Positions 8,432-15,081 of a DNA stretch of 27,269 nucleotides are shown one piece after another. Every line of letters begins with the position of its first letter. Position 1 is the first letter of the stretch. This DNA comes from Clostridiales bacterium UBA1234 (GTDB lineage: Bacteria > Bacillota > Clostridia > TANB77 > UBA1234). The stretch covers positions 38,847 to 66,115 of the forward strand of contig DBWQ01000008.1 of assembly GCA_002308995.1 (NCBI GenBank), given 5' to 3'. The notes under the pieces are model-generated. The model saw only the letters and a program-made list of their open reading frames with translations, did no database searches and was not told the DNA's origin. Position numbers and translations under genes: made by a program.

Positions 8432-9172
8432 CTATCCTTTGTATTTTGCATAGCCTTCATTTTCTATCTCTGTGGCAAGAGCTGCACTACCCGTCTTAAC
8501 AATTTTGCCATCCACTAAAATGTGCACATAATCAACTTTCAAACTTTTTAAAATTTTGGTATTGTGCGTAATGATTAGCACCGCATTGTTTTCGTTTTTA
8601 TACATTTGGATTCCTTTTGAAACCGTACGAATCGCATCCACATCAAGGCCAGAATCGGTTTCATCAAGGATTGCAAGTTTTGGGTTTAGCATTAACATTT
8701 GCAAGATTTCATTTTTCTTTTTCTCGCCACCAGAAAAACCAACATTTAAACTTCTATCAACAGCCTCTTTTGGAATGCCAAGTTCATCCATATTTTTTTG
8801 AAGTTCATTTTTAAATTCAAAAATCTTTACATTTTTACCAGTGATTTTATTTTTGGCATATTTTAAAAAGTTGGTTACCGAAACACCAGGAATTTCTTCT
8901 GGAAGTTGGAAAGACATAAACACACCTTTTCTAGCAATTTCATCAGTTTTACTATTGGTAATATCTTCTCCTTCCAAAGAAATGCTTCCTTTTATTTTTT
9001 GATACTCTGGGTGATTAAAAATAGCATTAGCCGTAGTAGTTTTTCCAGAACCATTTGGTCCCATAATGACATGCACTTCTCCTTTACCAATAGAAAGGTT
9101 CATGCCTTTTAAAATTTCCTTTTCTCCAGCGCTTACATATAAATCTTTGATTTCTAATAGTTTCTCACTCAT
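8432..9172 (-). CDS. sufC: SUF system ATPase SufC
   Basis: An ABC-type ATPase that powers the SufBCD scaffold; it is soluble and has no membrane partner. The 246-residue protein shows Walker A GPNGSGKTT (residues 38-46), the Q-loop in SFQLPEEIPG, the SufC-style signature FSGGEKKKNEILQ, Walker B LAILDETDSGLD and the switch histidine in ITHNTK. The open frame reaches 9205, but the family N terminus MSEKLLEIKDLYV begins at the ATG at 9172. That ATG overlaps the stop of the upstream regulator as ATGA, so translation is probably coupled. Confidence 0.97.
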   Translation of the reverse strand: MSEKLLEIKDLYVSAGEKEILKGMNLSIGKGEVHVIMGPNGSGKTTTANAIFNHPEYQKIKGSISLEGEDITNSKTDEIARKGVFMSFQLPEEIPGVSVTNFLKYAKNKITGKNVKIFEFKNELQKNMDELGIPKEAVDRSLNVGFSGGEKKKNEILQMLMLNPKLAILDETDSGLDVDAIRTVSKGIQMYKNENNAVLIITHNTKILKSLKVDYVHILVDGKIVKTGSAALATEIENEGYAKYKG

Positions 9173-9618
9173 TTCGTATTTTTCCTCCTCGCACATGCTC
9201 TGCAACTTTCTTTATTTAAATCATACCCACAATCTAAACTATATAACCCTAAAGTTTTATGCGTATATCTTGCTAGTTTATTTAAGGTTTCATCATCTAG
9301 CGTTGCTTTCATTTTGTTGGCCTCTTTTTCTGCCTTGGATGCTTCTATTTCTAAAATTCCATTTAAAAACAGATACACAATATCATAAGCTTCCAGAATT
9401 TTCCTGCCACGTTTTTTTCCCTCTTCTGTCAAATGAATATTACCATAGGTTTCATGCTCTATAAGCCCCATCTCGGTAAGGTTTGCCACATTATAATTGA
9501 CCGTAGCCTTGGTTTTATTTAATTTTTCGGCAATATCGGTGACCCTAATCTCCTCGTTTTCCTCAGAAAGTAGGTAAATTGCCTTTAAATACTCTTCTCC
9601 TGTTTTGGTAAGCTCCAT
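9169..9618 (-). CDS. DtxR/MntR-like transcriptional regulator with a Cys-rich tail, first gene of the suf operon
   Basis: A 149-residue protein with the N-terminal winged helix of the DtxR/MntR family (EYLKAIYLLSEE..IRVTDIAEKLNKTKATV..LTEMGLIEHE) followed by the helical dimerisation region. Compared by eye with Bacillus MntR, the manganese ligands are mostly lost: the E11, H77, E99, E102 and H103 positions read K, Y, N, K and A. Instead the tail carries Cys130, Cys139 and Cys142 (DCGYDLNKESCRAC), a three-cysteine set that could bind an Fe-S cluster. This is inference. The start at 9618 is chosen because GGAGGTGG lies 6 bases before it; the ATG at 9633 lies just ahead of that site. It overlaps sufC by ATGA. 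A palindrome covers the predicted transcription start, suggesting autorepression. Confidence 0.85.
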   Translation of the reverse strand: MELTKTGEEYLKAIYLLSEENEEIRVTDIAEKLNKTKATVNYNVANLTEMGLIEHETYGNIHLTEEGKKRGRKILEAYDIVYLFLNGILEIEASKAEKEANKMKATLDDETLNKLARYTHKTLGLYSLDCGYDLNKESCRACARRKNTK

Positions 9619-9635
9619 GCCTTCCACCTCCATTT

Positions 9636-9651
9636 GTTAGAGTTCTCTAAC
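9636..9651. promoter_or_regulatory. Perfect palindrome at the suf operon start; probable operator
   Basis: GTTAGAGTTCTCTAAC has 7 bp arms around a 2 bp centre. It lies directly downstream of the -10 element and covers the expected start of transcription, just before the regulator gene. The position is typical for a repressor binding site; that the regulator at 9169-9618 binds it is inference. Confidence 0.7.
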
Positions 9652-9679
9652 ATTATAAAACAAATTGGGAAAAAGTCAA
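9652..9679 (-). promoter_or_regulatory. Sigma-A promoter of the suf operon
   Basis: On the minus strand, TTGACT (9674-9679) and TATAAT (9652-9657) are separated by 16 bp. It is the only strong promoter seen between the terminator at 9690-9721 and the regulator gene. Confidence 0.85.
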
Positions 9680-9689
9680 GCATTTTAGG

Positions 9690-9721
9690 CAAAAAATAAA
9701 CCAATGGAGACATTCCATTGG
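9690..9721 (-). terminator. Rho-independent terminator after the small membrane protein gene
   Basis: On the minus strand, CCAATGGA-ATGTC-TCCATTGG is a perfect 8 bp stem followed by TTTATTTTTT. It separates the Nudix/membrane-protein transcript from the suf promoter. Confidence 0.85.
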
Positions 9722-9761
9722 CTCTAAAAAAGTTCTTCCCACTTAAATGTGAGGTGATAAA

Positions 9762-10214
9762 CTATTGATTCTTTTCAGGAAGTTTTTGACAAACATAGTG
9801 AATACATAGATTTCCCTGTACAATTAAAACTGATACCAAGCTAATATATAATTCTAAATTATCCTTAAAGTATTCTCCTTCTTCTTTTATTGCTCCACCA
9901 AAATGTGGCATACATAGTAAATCCATAATAGCAAATAGGATAATCATCATCACCAAAGCAATTTTTCTTTGAGATAGTTTTTCTTTTATCCCCAAAATGA
10001 TGGTTATAACAACCAAAAGCAAACTAGGTACAATAAATGGCATTCGTTTAAGCACATCTCTCATTTCTGCACTTGACATTAAGGCCTTTATATTCGTTCC
10101 ATAGGTAATGATTACTACCAAAAAAATCATTAAAATAGTGGCTAAAAATGCTTTGTTCTTAATAAGATTATAAACAATTGAAATAATTGCTAAGCATGGA
10201 AAAAAAAACTCCAT
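9762..10214 (-). CDS. Small hypothetical membrane protein with four predicted helices
   Basis: A 150-residue hydrophobic protein that I do not recognise. By eye it has four membrane segments: the N-terminal PCLAIISIVYNLI, a second with TILMIFLVVIITYG, a third with FIVPSLLLVVITIILGI and a fourth with IALVMMIILFAIMDLL, then a soluble stretch and a weakly hydrophobic C-terminal segment. Three ATGs follow each other at 10220, 10217 and 10214. The third has proper spacing to GGGGAGG and is chosen. The frame touches the end of the Nudix gene (ATGA overlap with the first ATG), so the two are coexpressed. No function can be inferred. Confidence 0.65.
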   Translation of the reverse strand: MEFFFPCLAIISIVYNLIKNKAFLATILMIFLVVIITYGTNIKALMSSAEMRDVLKRMPFIVPSLLLVVITIILGIKEKLSQRKIALVMMIILFAIMDLLCMPHFGGAIKEEGEYFKDNLELYISLVSVLIVQGNLCIHYVCQKLPEKNQ

Positions 10215-10216
10215 CA

Positions 10217-10756
10217 TCATTCCTCCCCTTTTTCTTTTAATTTTTCATAAATATCTAAAATATAACTACTTTTTAACAATGGATATCCTTCTGGTTTTTC
10301 TTCAATCATTTTTCCAAATTCCTCAAGTGTGATATATTTTACTTCACTTAACTCTTCTAACTGAATATGAAAATCTTCGATTGGCATATTCGTTCTCGTA
10401 AAATAAATATAAGCAAAGCGATTATTAAAACTACTACCGTGATTGGTTGACATCTTTCTAATAAATAGTTCTTCTAGATTTTCTTTTGCTATTGGAAGCC
10501 CAACTTCCTCGTAAGTTTCTCTTAGTGCTGCCTCGATTGGTTCTTCCCCTGGGTCCACATGCCCTGCACAAATACTCCAACAGTTAGCGTTTTGTTTTTT
10601 AGTAGCTGCTCGTTTTTGAAGAAGCACCTCGCCTTTTTCATTCATAATCCATACTGCTACTTCTCGGTGCCATAAGCCTTTTTCATGCACCACATCTCTT
10701 GCTTCTACCTTACCTGTTAAATTGTTTTGCTCGTCTACCACATCTAAATACTCCAT
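10217..10756 (-). CDS. Nudix hydrolase of the IPP-isomerase-like / YfcD type
   Basis: The 179-residue protein contains the complete Nudix box GHVDPGEEPIEAALRETYEE followed by VGL, fitting GX5EX7REUXEEXGU, which binds the catalytic metal. The opening EYLDVVDEQNNLTGKVEARD, with the following WHREVAVWIMNEKGEVLLQK, is typical of the YfcD/IDI-like subgroup. Isopentenyl-diphosphate isomerase activity is not implied; the substrate is unknown. The start at 10756 has AAGGGGA 7 bases upstream. No clear promoter is visible between it and lysS, so expression may rely on read-through of the weak terminator at 10775-10810. Confidence 0.88.
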   Translation of the reverse strand: MEYLDVVDEQNNLTGKVEARDVVHEKGLWHREVAVWIMNEKGEVLLQKRAATKKQNANCWSICAGHVDPGEEPIEAALRETYEEVGLPIAKENLEELFIRKMSTNHGSSFNNRFAYIYFTRTNMPIEDFHIQLEELSEVKYITLEEFGKMIEEKPEGYPLLKSSYILDIYEKLKEKGEE

Positions 10757-10774
10757 ACCAAATCCCCTTTCTTT

Positions 10775-10810
10775 TCTAAAATAAATAGGGTATATTACTA
10801 TACCCTATTT
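10775..10810 (-). terminator. Hairpin after lysS, probable weak terminator
   Basis: AAATAGGGTATA-TTAC-TATACCCTATTT is a perfect 12 bp stem (10783-10810). Minus-strand transcription then reads only TTATTTTAG, so termination may be incomplete and allow read-through into the Nudix gene. Confidence 0.65.
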
Positions 10811-10819
10811 CATTCATTT

Positions 10820-12346
10820 TTAATTATTTGGTTTCATCGTTGGGAATAATAAGATATCCCTAATAGAAAAGCTATCGGTTAGAAGCATGATAAGTCTATC
10901 CACACCAATGCCTAAGCCACCTGTTGGAGGCATACCATATTCTAGTGCTTGTACAAAATCGTCATCCATCATGTTTGCTTCTTCGTTACCAGCTTCACGC
11001 TCTTTGGCTTGTTCAATAAATCTCTCTTTTTGGTCGATTGGATCATTTAGCTCTGAGTACGCATTGCCATATTCTCTGCCACCAATAAAAGCTTCAAATC
11101 TTTCTACCAATCTTGGGTCAGATGGTTTTCTCTTAGTAAGTGGAGAAATCTCTACTGGATAATCCATAATAAAGGTTGGTTGAATTAAGGTATCTTCTAC
11201 TTTTTCTTCGAATACTAAGTTGATAATATTTCCTCTTACCATTCCCTCTTCTACTTCGATACCAATCGATTCCGCAAGTTTCTTTGCTTCCTCATCTGTA
11301 TCAGTAGTATTAAAATCAATACCTGTTACTTCTTTGATGCTATCTATCATGGTGATTCTCTTCCAACTTGGTGTTAAATCAATCTCGGTTCCTTGATAGG
11401 TAATTTTGGTAGAACCGCAAATATCTTTTGCCAAAGTAGAAATCATACCCTCCATAATATCCATCATATCGTGATAGTCTTCGTATGCAGCATAAAGTTC
11501 AACATTGGTAAACTCTGGATTATGCTTAATATCCATACCCTCATTTCGAAACATTCTACCCATTTCATAGACTTTGTGGAAACCACCTACGATACATCTT
11601 TTTAAGTAAAGTTCGTTAGCAATTCTTAAATACATATCGATATCTAAGGTATTATGATGCGTGATAAATGGACGAGCGGCTGCGCCACCAGCAATCGTAC
11701 TTAAAATTGGGGTATCCACCTCTAAATAACCATGATCATCTAGGTATTTACGAATGCCCTTAATGATGGCACTTCTCTTAAAGAAGGTATCTTTTACTTC
11801 ATTATTCATAATTAAATCTACATATCTTTGGCGATAACGTAAATCCATATCCTTTAAGCCATGGAATTTTTCTGGAAGTGGTCTTAGTGATTTGCAAAGT
11901 AAGGTTAGTTCTTTGACGCGAATGGAAATTTCTCCCATGTGTGTTTTGAAAACAACGCCAGAAACACCAATAATATCGCCGATATCATACTTTTTGAACT
12001 CTTCGTAGGCTTCCTCACCGACTTCGTCTAATTTAACATAGATTTGGATTCTACCATACATATCTTGAATATCGCAAAAAGTTGCTTTTCCATGGCCACG
12101 TTTGCTCATTAAACGGCCAGCCATTTCTACTTTAACTTCTTCTATTTCTTCTCCCTCTACCGGGTCAACGAATTTTTCTTTGATATCTTTACTATTATCC
12201 TTATTATCGAATTTGACAATGTGGAATGGGTCTTTTCCTTTTTCTTGTAATTCCTTTAATTTTTCCATTCTGATTCTGATTAGTTCGTTTACGTCTTGTT
12301 CCTCTTGTGGTTCTGCGGCATTTTGATTTGCCTTTTCTTCACTCAT
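10820..12346 (-). CDS. lysS: Class II lysyl-tRNA synthetase
   Basis: The 508-residue length is normal for bacterial LysS. It has an N-terminal OB-fold anticodon-binding domain (KVEMAGRLMSKRGHGKATFC), motif 2 with RNEGMDIKHNPEFTNVELY, a segment with GREYGNAYSELNDP and motif 3 GLGIGVDRLIMLLT, and ends FPTMKPNN. It charges tRNA-Lys with lysine in the cytosol. The start has AAGGGGA before the ATG. The N terminus carries a short Gln/Glu-rich extension (AEPQEEQDVNEL). No T-box leader was seen in the 130 bp upstream. Confidence 0.97.
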   Translation of the reverse strand: MSEEKANQNAAEPQEEQDVNELIRIRMEKLKELQEKGKDPFHIVKFDNKDNSKDIKEKFVDPVEGEEIEEVKVEMAGRLMSKRGHGKATFCDIQDMYGRIQIYVKLDEVGEEAYEEFKKYDIGDIIGVSGVVFKTHMGEISIRVKELTLLCKSLRPLPEKFHGLKDMDLRYRQRYVDLIMNNEVKDTFFKRSAIIKGIRKYLDDHGYLEVDTPILSTIAGGAAARPFITHHNTLDIDMYLRIANELYLKRCIVGGFHKVYEMGRMFRNEGMDIKHNPEFTNVELYAAYEDYHDMMDIMEGMISTLAKDICGSTKITYQGTEIDLTPSWKRITMIDSIKEVTGIDFNTTDTDEEAKKLAESIGIEVEEGMVRGNIINLVFEEKVEDTLIQPTFIMDYPVEISPLTKRKPSDPRLVERFEAFIGGREYGNAYSELNDPIDQKERFIEQAKEREAGNEEANMMDDDFVQALEYGMPPTGGLGIGVDRLIMLLTDSFSIRDILLFPTMKPNN

Positions 12347-12393
12347 TTTAAAATCCCCTTTCTTCTAGTAAAGTATGGAATAAAGTTTATCAT

Positions 12394-12434
12394 AAAAAAA
12401 GAGGAGAATCAACTGTTTTATGCTGATTTTCCCC
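12394..12434 (-). terminator. Terminator between the 147-residue hypothetical gene and lysS
   Basis: On the minus strand, GGGGAAAATCAGC pairs with GTTGATTCTCCTC (with G-T pairs) around an 8-base loop, followed by TTTTTTT. Confidence 0.75.
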
Positions 12435-12476
12435 GTTTTTCAATTAGTTAAGAATCGCTGTCAAGCACCAAAACAA

Positions 12477-12920
12477 TCAATTCTTTAAACCATCCTTACT
12501 TTTTTGTTTAAAACTCTCCCATTCTTTACTAAAATTGGATAGTCCTTCAATATACATATCTCCTGTATCAATCTTTTCAACAACTGTAATACTTGAATGG
12601 AAAGAATCTATCGTTTCTACATCATAACGATAATATCGCGTTGTACGATCAAGAGTAGGCCATACGCTTCCACCGGCACGATAATGCGCTTGTTGAAACA
12701 ATACCTTTATTTCTTCGCCAAACTCTTCTTTTAAAGCATTGCTTAAAAACTGTGTCACCTTATCAATTAGTTCTTGAGAAACATCCGGCTTAAGCGAATC
12801 ACGCCACTTTTCATATTTAAAATCTAAGGTACTTTTTTTCGAAGGTAAGTTACATACAACGATAAATAAAAATATCAAAATAATACTGATTGAAGCAAAG
12901 ACCATTTTTATTGTTTTCAT
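12477..12920 (-). CDS. Hypothetical membrane-anchored extracytoplasmic protein
   Basis: A 147-residue protein not recognised. An N-terminal hydrophobic segment (residues 6-22, VFASISIILIFLFIVV) is followed by CNLPSKKS. The sequence before the Cys does not fit a good lipobox because Val sits at -1, so an uncleaved anchor is more likely than a lipoprotein. The remaining 120 residues are polar and soluble, with no cysteine, and include QAHYRAGGSVWPTL and a Tyr-rich stretch. The ribosome binding site is AAAGGGAAC. It lies 56 bp after another anchored hypothetical gene with the same architecture. Confidence 0.65.
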   Translation of the reverse strand: MKTIKMVFASISIILIFLFIVVCNLPSKKSTLDFKYEKWRDSLKPDVSQELIDKVTQFLSNALKEEFGEEIKVLFQQAHYRAGGSVWPTLDRTTRYYRYDVETIDSFHSSITVVEKIDTGDMYIEGLSNFSKEWESFKQKSKDGLKN

Positions 12921-12976
12921 AATGTTCCCTTTCTTCTATCTTTATAATAAACCATTACAACACATATTTCACTCTA

Positions 12977-13480
12977 TTAAGAATCCTTAGTTTCATAAAT
13001 GTACTTTTGGAACATCTCACCTATCATCTCCATACATTTTTGAGCATCTTCATCCTCATTTGTATATCTATATCCCGCATCAAAACGATAAAGTTCGATT
13101 TCTTTATGCGTTTCAGGTTGATAAAGACTAGACTTTGTATCTCCCCTATCCATTGCCATAACATCGCCTTTTACCATTTTCGTTTTTGCTTTTTTGGCTA
13201 ATTCTTTCAACGTACTCAATTCTTCAGAAGTTAGATATGCCGATTTTTCTTCCTCCTTACCATTTGAGTTTGTATACAAAGTGATTTCACCAGTATTATA
13301 AATTGTTTCTTTGGAAACATAGAACCCCCATGAAGCATTCGTATGATTCGAGAAATAAAATACATCATTTTCTTCATCTAGTGGTGGTGTTTCCAATGGT
13401 TGTTCACCCAACTTCATGAATCCCAATACCACCACTAGAGCAATGACAACACCCAAAACGATGATGGCTTTTTTCTTCAT
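12977..13480 (-). CDS. Hypothetical membrane-anchored extracytoplasmic protein
   Basis: A 167-residue protein not recognised. It starts with MKKKAIIVLGVVIALVVVLG, a single N-terminal membrane anchor, followed by a soluble domain with an alternating beta pattern (DVFYFSNHTNASWGFYVSKE) and a helix near the C terminus. The ribosome binding site GGAGGG is 6 bases upstream. A weak promoter (TTGAAT, 17 bp, TAAACT) lies in the 95 bp gap before it. It probably shares a transcript with the gene at 12477-12920. Confidence 0.65.
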   Translation of the reverse strand: MKKKAIIVLGVVIALVVVLGFMKLGEQPLETPPLDEENDVFYFSNHTNASWGFYVSKETIYNTGEITLYTNSNGKEEEKSAYLTSEELSTLKELAKKAKTKMVKGDVMAMDRGDTKSSLYQPETHKEIELYRFDAGYRYTNEDEDAQKCMEMIGEMFQKYIYETKDS

Positions 13481-13542
13481 TTAGCATCCCTCCATACTCT
13501 TTAGTTTATCCTATCTTGATGAGTAATTCAATCCTACTACAC

Positions 13543-13570
13543 AAAAAAGAGGCTTTTTCTAGCCTCTTTC
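13543..13570 (-). terminator. Terminator of greA
   Basis: On the minus strand, AAAGAGGCT pairs with AGCCTCTTT around a short A-rich loop, and the stem runs into TTTTTTGTG. It lies directly after the greA stop codon. Confidence 0.88.
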
Positions 13571-13575
13571 ATACC

Positions 13576-14052
13576 CTATTTTGATATTTTCAAAATCTTA
13601 TATTGCACAATTCCCCCTGGTGTTTCTACATCAACGACTTCGTTTTTCTTTCTGCCAAGTAAAGCTTTACCAATTGGCGATTCGTTGGAAATCTTGTTTT
13701 CAGCCAAGTTTGCTTCTGTAGAGCCAACAATTTTATACTCTACTTTTTCGTCATATTCCATATCTAATACTTGGATAACATTTCCAATTTGAACTGTTTT
13801 GGTTTCGATTTCGTCTTCGTCAATGATTTTAACGTTTCTTAATTTATTTTCTAATTCCATGATTCTCATTTCCACTTGGGCTTGCTCATTTTTGGCTTCA
13901 TCATATTCTGAATTCTCTGATAAATCTCCAAAGCCAAGTGCTACTTTGATTCTCTCGGCGATTTCTTTTCTTTTAACTGTTTTTAGATATTCAACCTCTT
14001 CTTCTAATTTTTTTAACCCTTCGAAGGTTAATAAAGTTTCTTTTTGTGGCAT
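13576..14052 (-). CDS. greA: Transcription elongation factor GreA
   Basis: GreA rescues backtracked RNA polymerase by stimulating cleavage of the transcript 3' end. The 158-residue length is standard. The N-terminal antiparallel coiled coil contains the tip acidic residues in GFGDLSENSEYDEAKNEQ, and the C-terminal FKBP-like domain contains NESPIGKALLGRKKNEVVDV. The open frame reaches 14076, but AAGGAG is properly spaced (10 bases) only to the ATG at 14052, giving MPQKETLLTF, the usual GreA beginning. A strong promoter lies 90 bp upstream, within the end of the preceding gene. Confidence 0.96.
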   Translation of the reverse strand: MPQKETLLTFEGLKKLEEEVEYLKTVKRKEIAERIKVALGFGDLSENSEYDEAKNEQAQVEMRIMELENKLRNVKIIDEDEIETKTVQIGNVIQVLDMEYDEKVEYKIVGSTEANLAENKISNESPIGKALLGRKKNEVVDVETPGGIVQYKILKISK

Positions 14053-14141
14053 AGCTATCATTCTCCTTTTTATCATGCGTTAGGTGTACTCTCTAAAAAG
14101 TAAAACCCTTTTTGCACTAAAATAGTATGTTACAATGTTCT

Positions 14142-14170
14142 ATATTAAACATTTACTTCCTGTTTGTCAA
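14142..14170 (-). promoter_or_regulatory. Sigma-A promoter of greA
   Basis: On the minus strand, TTGACA (14165-14170) and TAATAT (14142-14147) are separated by 17 bp. The -35 box overlaps the last codons of the upstream gene. Confidence 0.8.
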
Positions 14171-15030
14171 GTAAAATTTTTAGCAATTTTTTCAAATTCT
14201 TCCTCGGTAATCTTTCCATTTTTTCCTATAAACCCGTTGATTTTATAATTTTCTGCTTCAAAAACCTTTTCGTTTTCTAGAAGTTTACGAAATGGTCTAT
14301 AAAGTCTTGCCTCACAGATAGAAAGCTTATGAAATCCTGTTTTAGGGATGCCCTCTCCCATAATGTCTACATCACGAATGATGACGCCATTAAAACATCT
14401 TTTAATTCTCTCTACTTCTTCATTAAAAGAAATGATAATTCCAAAACGATTGAATACTATTCTTTTCATTTCTTCCTCTGAAAAATCTAAATTAATGATG
14501 ATATTTTCCTTTTTGGCTTCCTCAAATTCTTTTCCGTAGAGTTTCACAACGTATCCATATGCTTCCAATAATCGATGAGAAGTTTTTTGATACTTAGTAT
14601 AATTTTGAGAAACAACAGTTAATTGTTTGATATTTTGTGAAAGGCATTCAATCAAGTCGATATTCTCAATGCTATATTCATTCATCAAAAGTAATACTTT
14701 CATTTTTTCTTCGGGATATTTGGTAAGCTTTGCAATTTCTGAAAGTATCAGTGGTAGCAAAGCCTTGCTCATTCTACTACCATTAATAATCTGTTTTTTC
14801 TTCTCGGTCAAAAAGTATTTAAAATCTTCAAGCTGATTGAATTCTTCATGCAAAACCAGATTATCCACTTTGTATTGATTTAACTTTTTTAAAACCCTTT
14901 TGGCTTCTCCCTTTTGATGTGATTCTTTGATTTTGGGAATACTGATTTTGACTTCACCCAATACTTCTTCCTCTATGTATCGACTCCATAATGTTCTTTT
15001 TCCTAAATAGTCAATGGTAGCATAAAGCAA
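14167..15030 (-). CDS. Uncharacterised protein with a possible Rossmann-like C-terminal domain
   Basis: A 287-residue cytosolic protein with no signal or membrane segment. The second half has alternating strands and helices: KVLLLMNEYS (about 111-120), QLTVVSQN, a helix with LLEAYGYVVKLYG, then NIIINLDFSEEEMKRI and GIIISFNE. This pattern resembles a nucleotide-binding fold that lacks a clear glycine motif. I infer a Rossmann-like domain with low confidence and no reaction. The only usable start is a TTG at 15030, with AGGAGG ten bases upstream; no ATG or GTG lies between it and the end of the GH18 gene, 51 bp away. It should be cotranscribed with that gene. Confidence 0.7.
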   Translation of the reverse strand: MLYATIDYLGKRTLWSRYIEEEVLGEVKISIPKIKESHQKGEAKRVLKKLNQYKVDNLVLHEEFNQLEDFKYFLTEKKKQIINGSRMSKALLPLILSEIAKLTKYPEEKMKVLLLMNEYSIENIDLIECLSQNIKQLTVVSQNYTKYQKTSHRLLEAYGYVVKLYGKEFEEAKKENIIINLDFSEEEMKRIVFNRFGIIISFNEEVERIKRCFNGVIIRDVDIMGEGIPKTGFHKLSICEARLYRPFRKLLENEKVFEAENYKINGFIGKNGKITEEEFEKIAKNFT

Positions 15031-15081
15031 ACTGTCTACACCTCCTACTTCAAGTACTATATTCGGCGTATTAGAGAGATA

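Noticed and set aside
35..9679. Mollicute-type genetic code (UGA as tryptophan)
   Set aside because: Genes read full length with TGG as Trp, and TGA serves as stop in ATGA overlaps (regulator/sufC, Nudix/membrane protein, DUF5305-like/Hint).
12347..12476. T-box or lysine riboswitch upstream of lysS
   Set aside because: The region holds only a terminator and the ribosome binding site; no conserved T-box sequence or room for a riboswitch.
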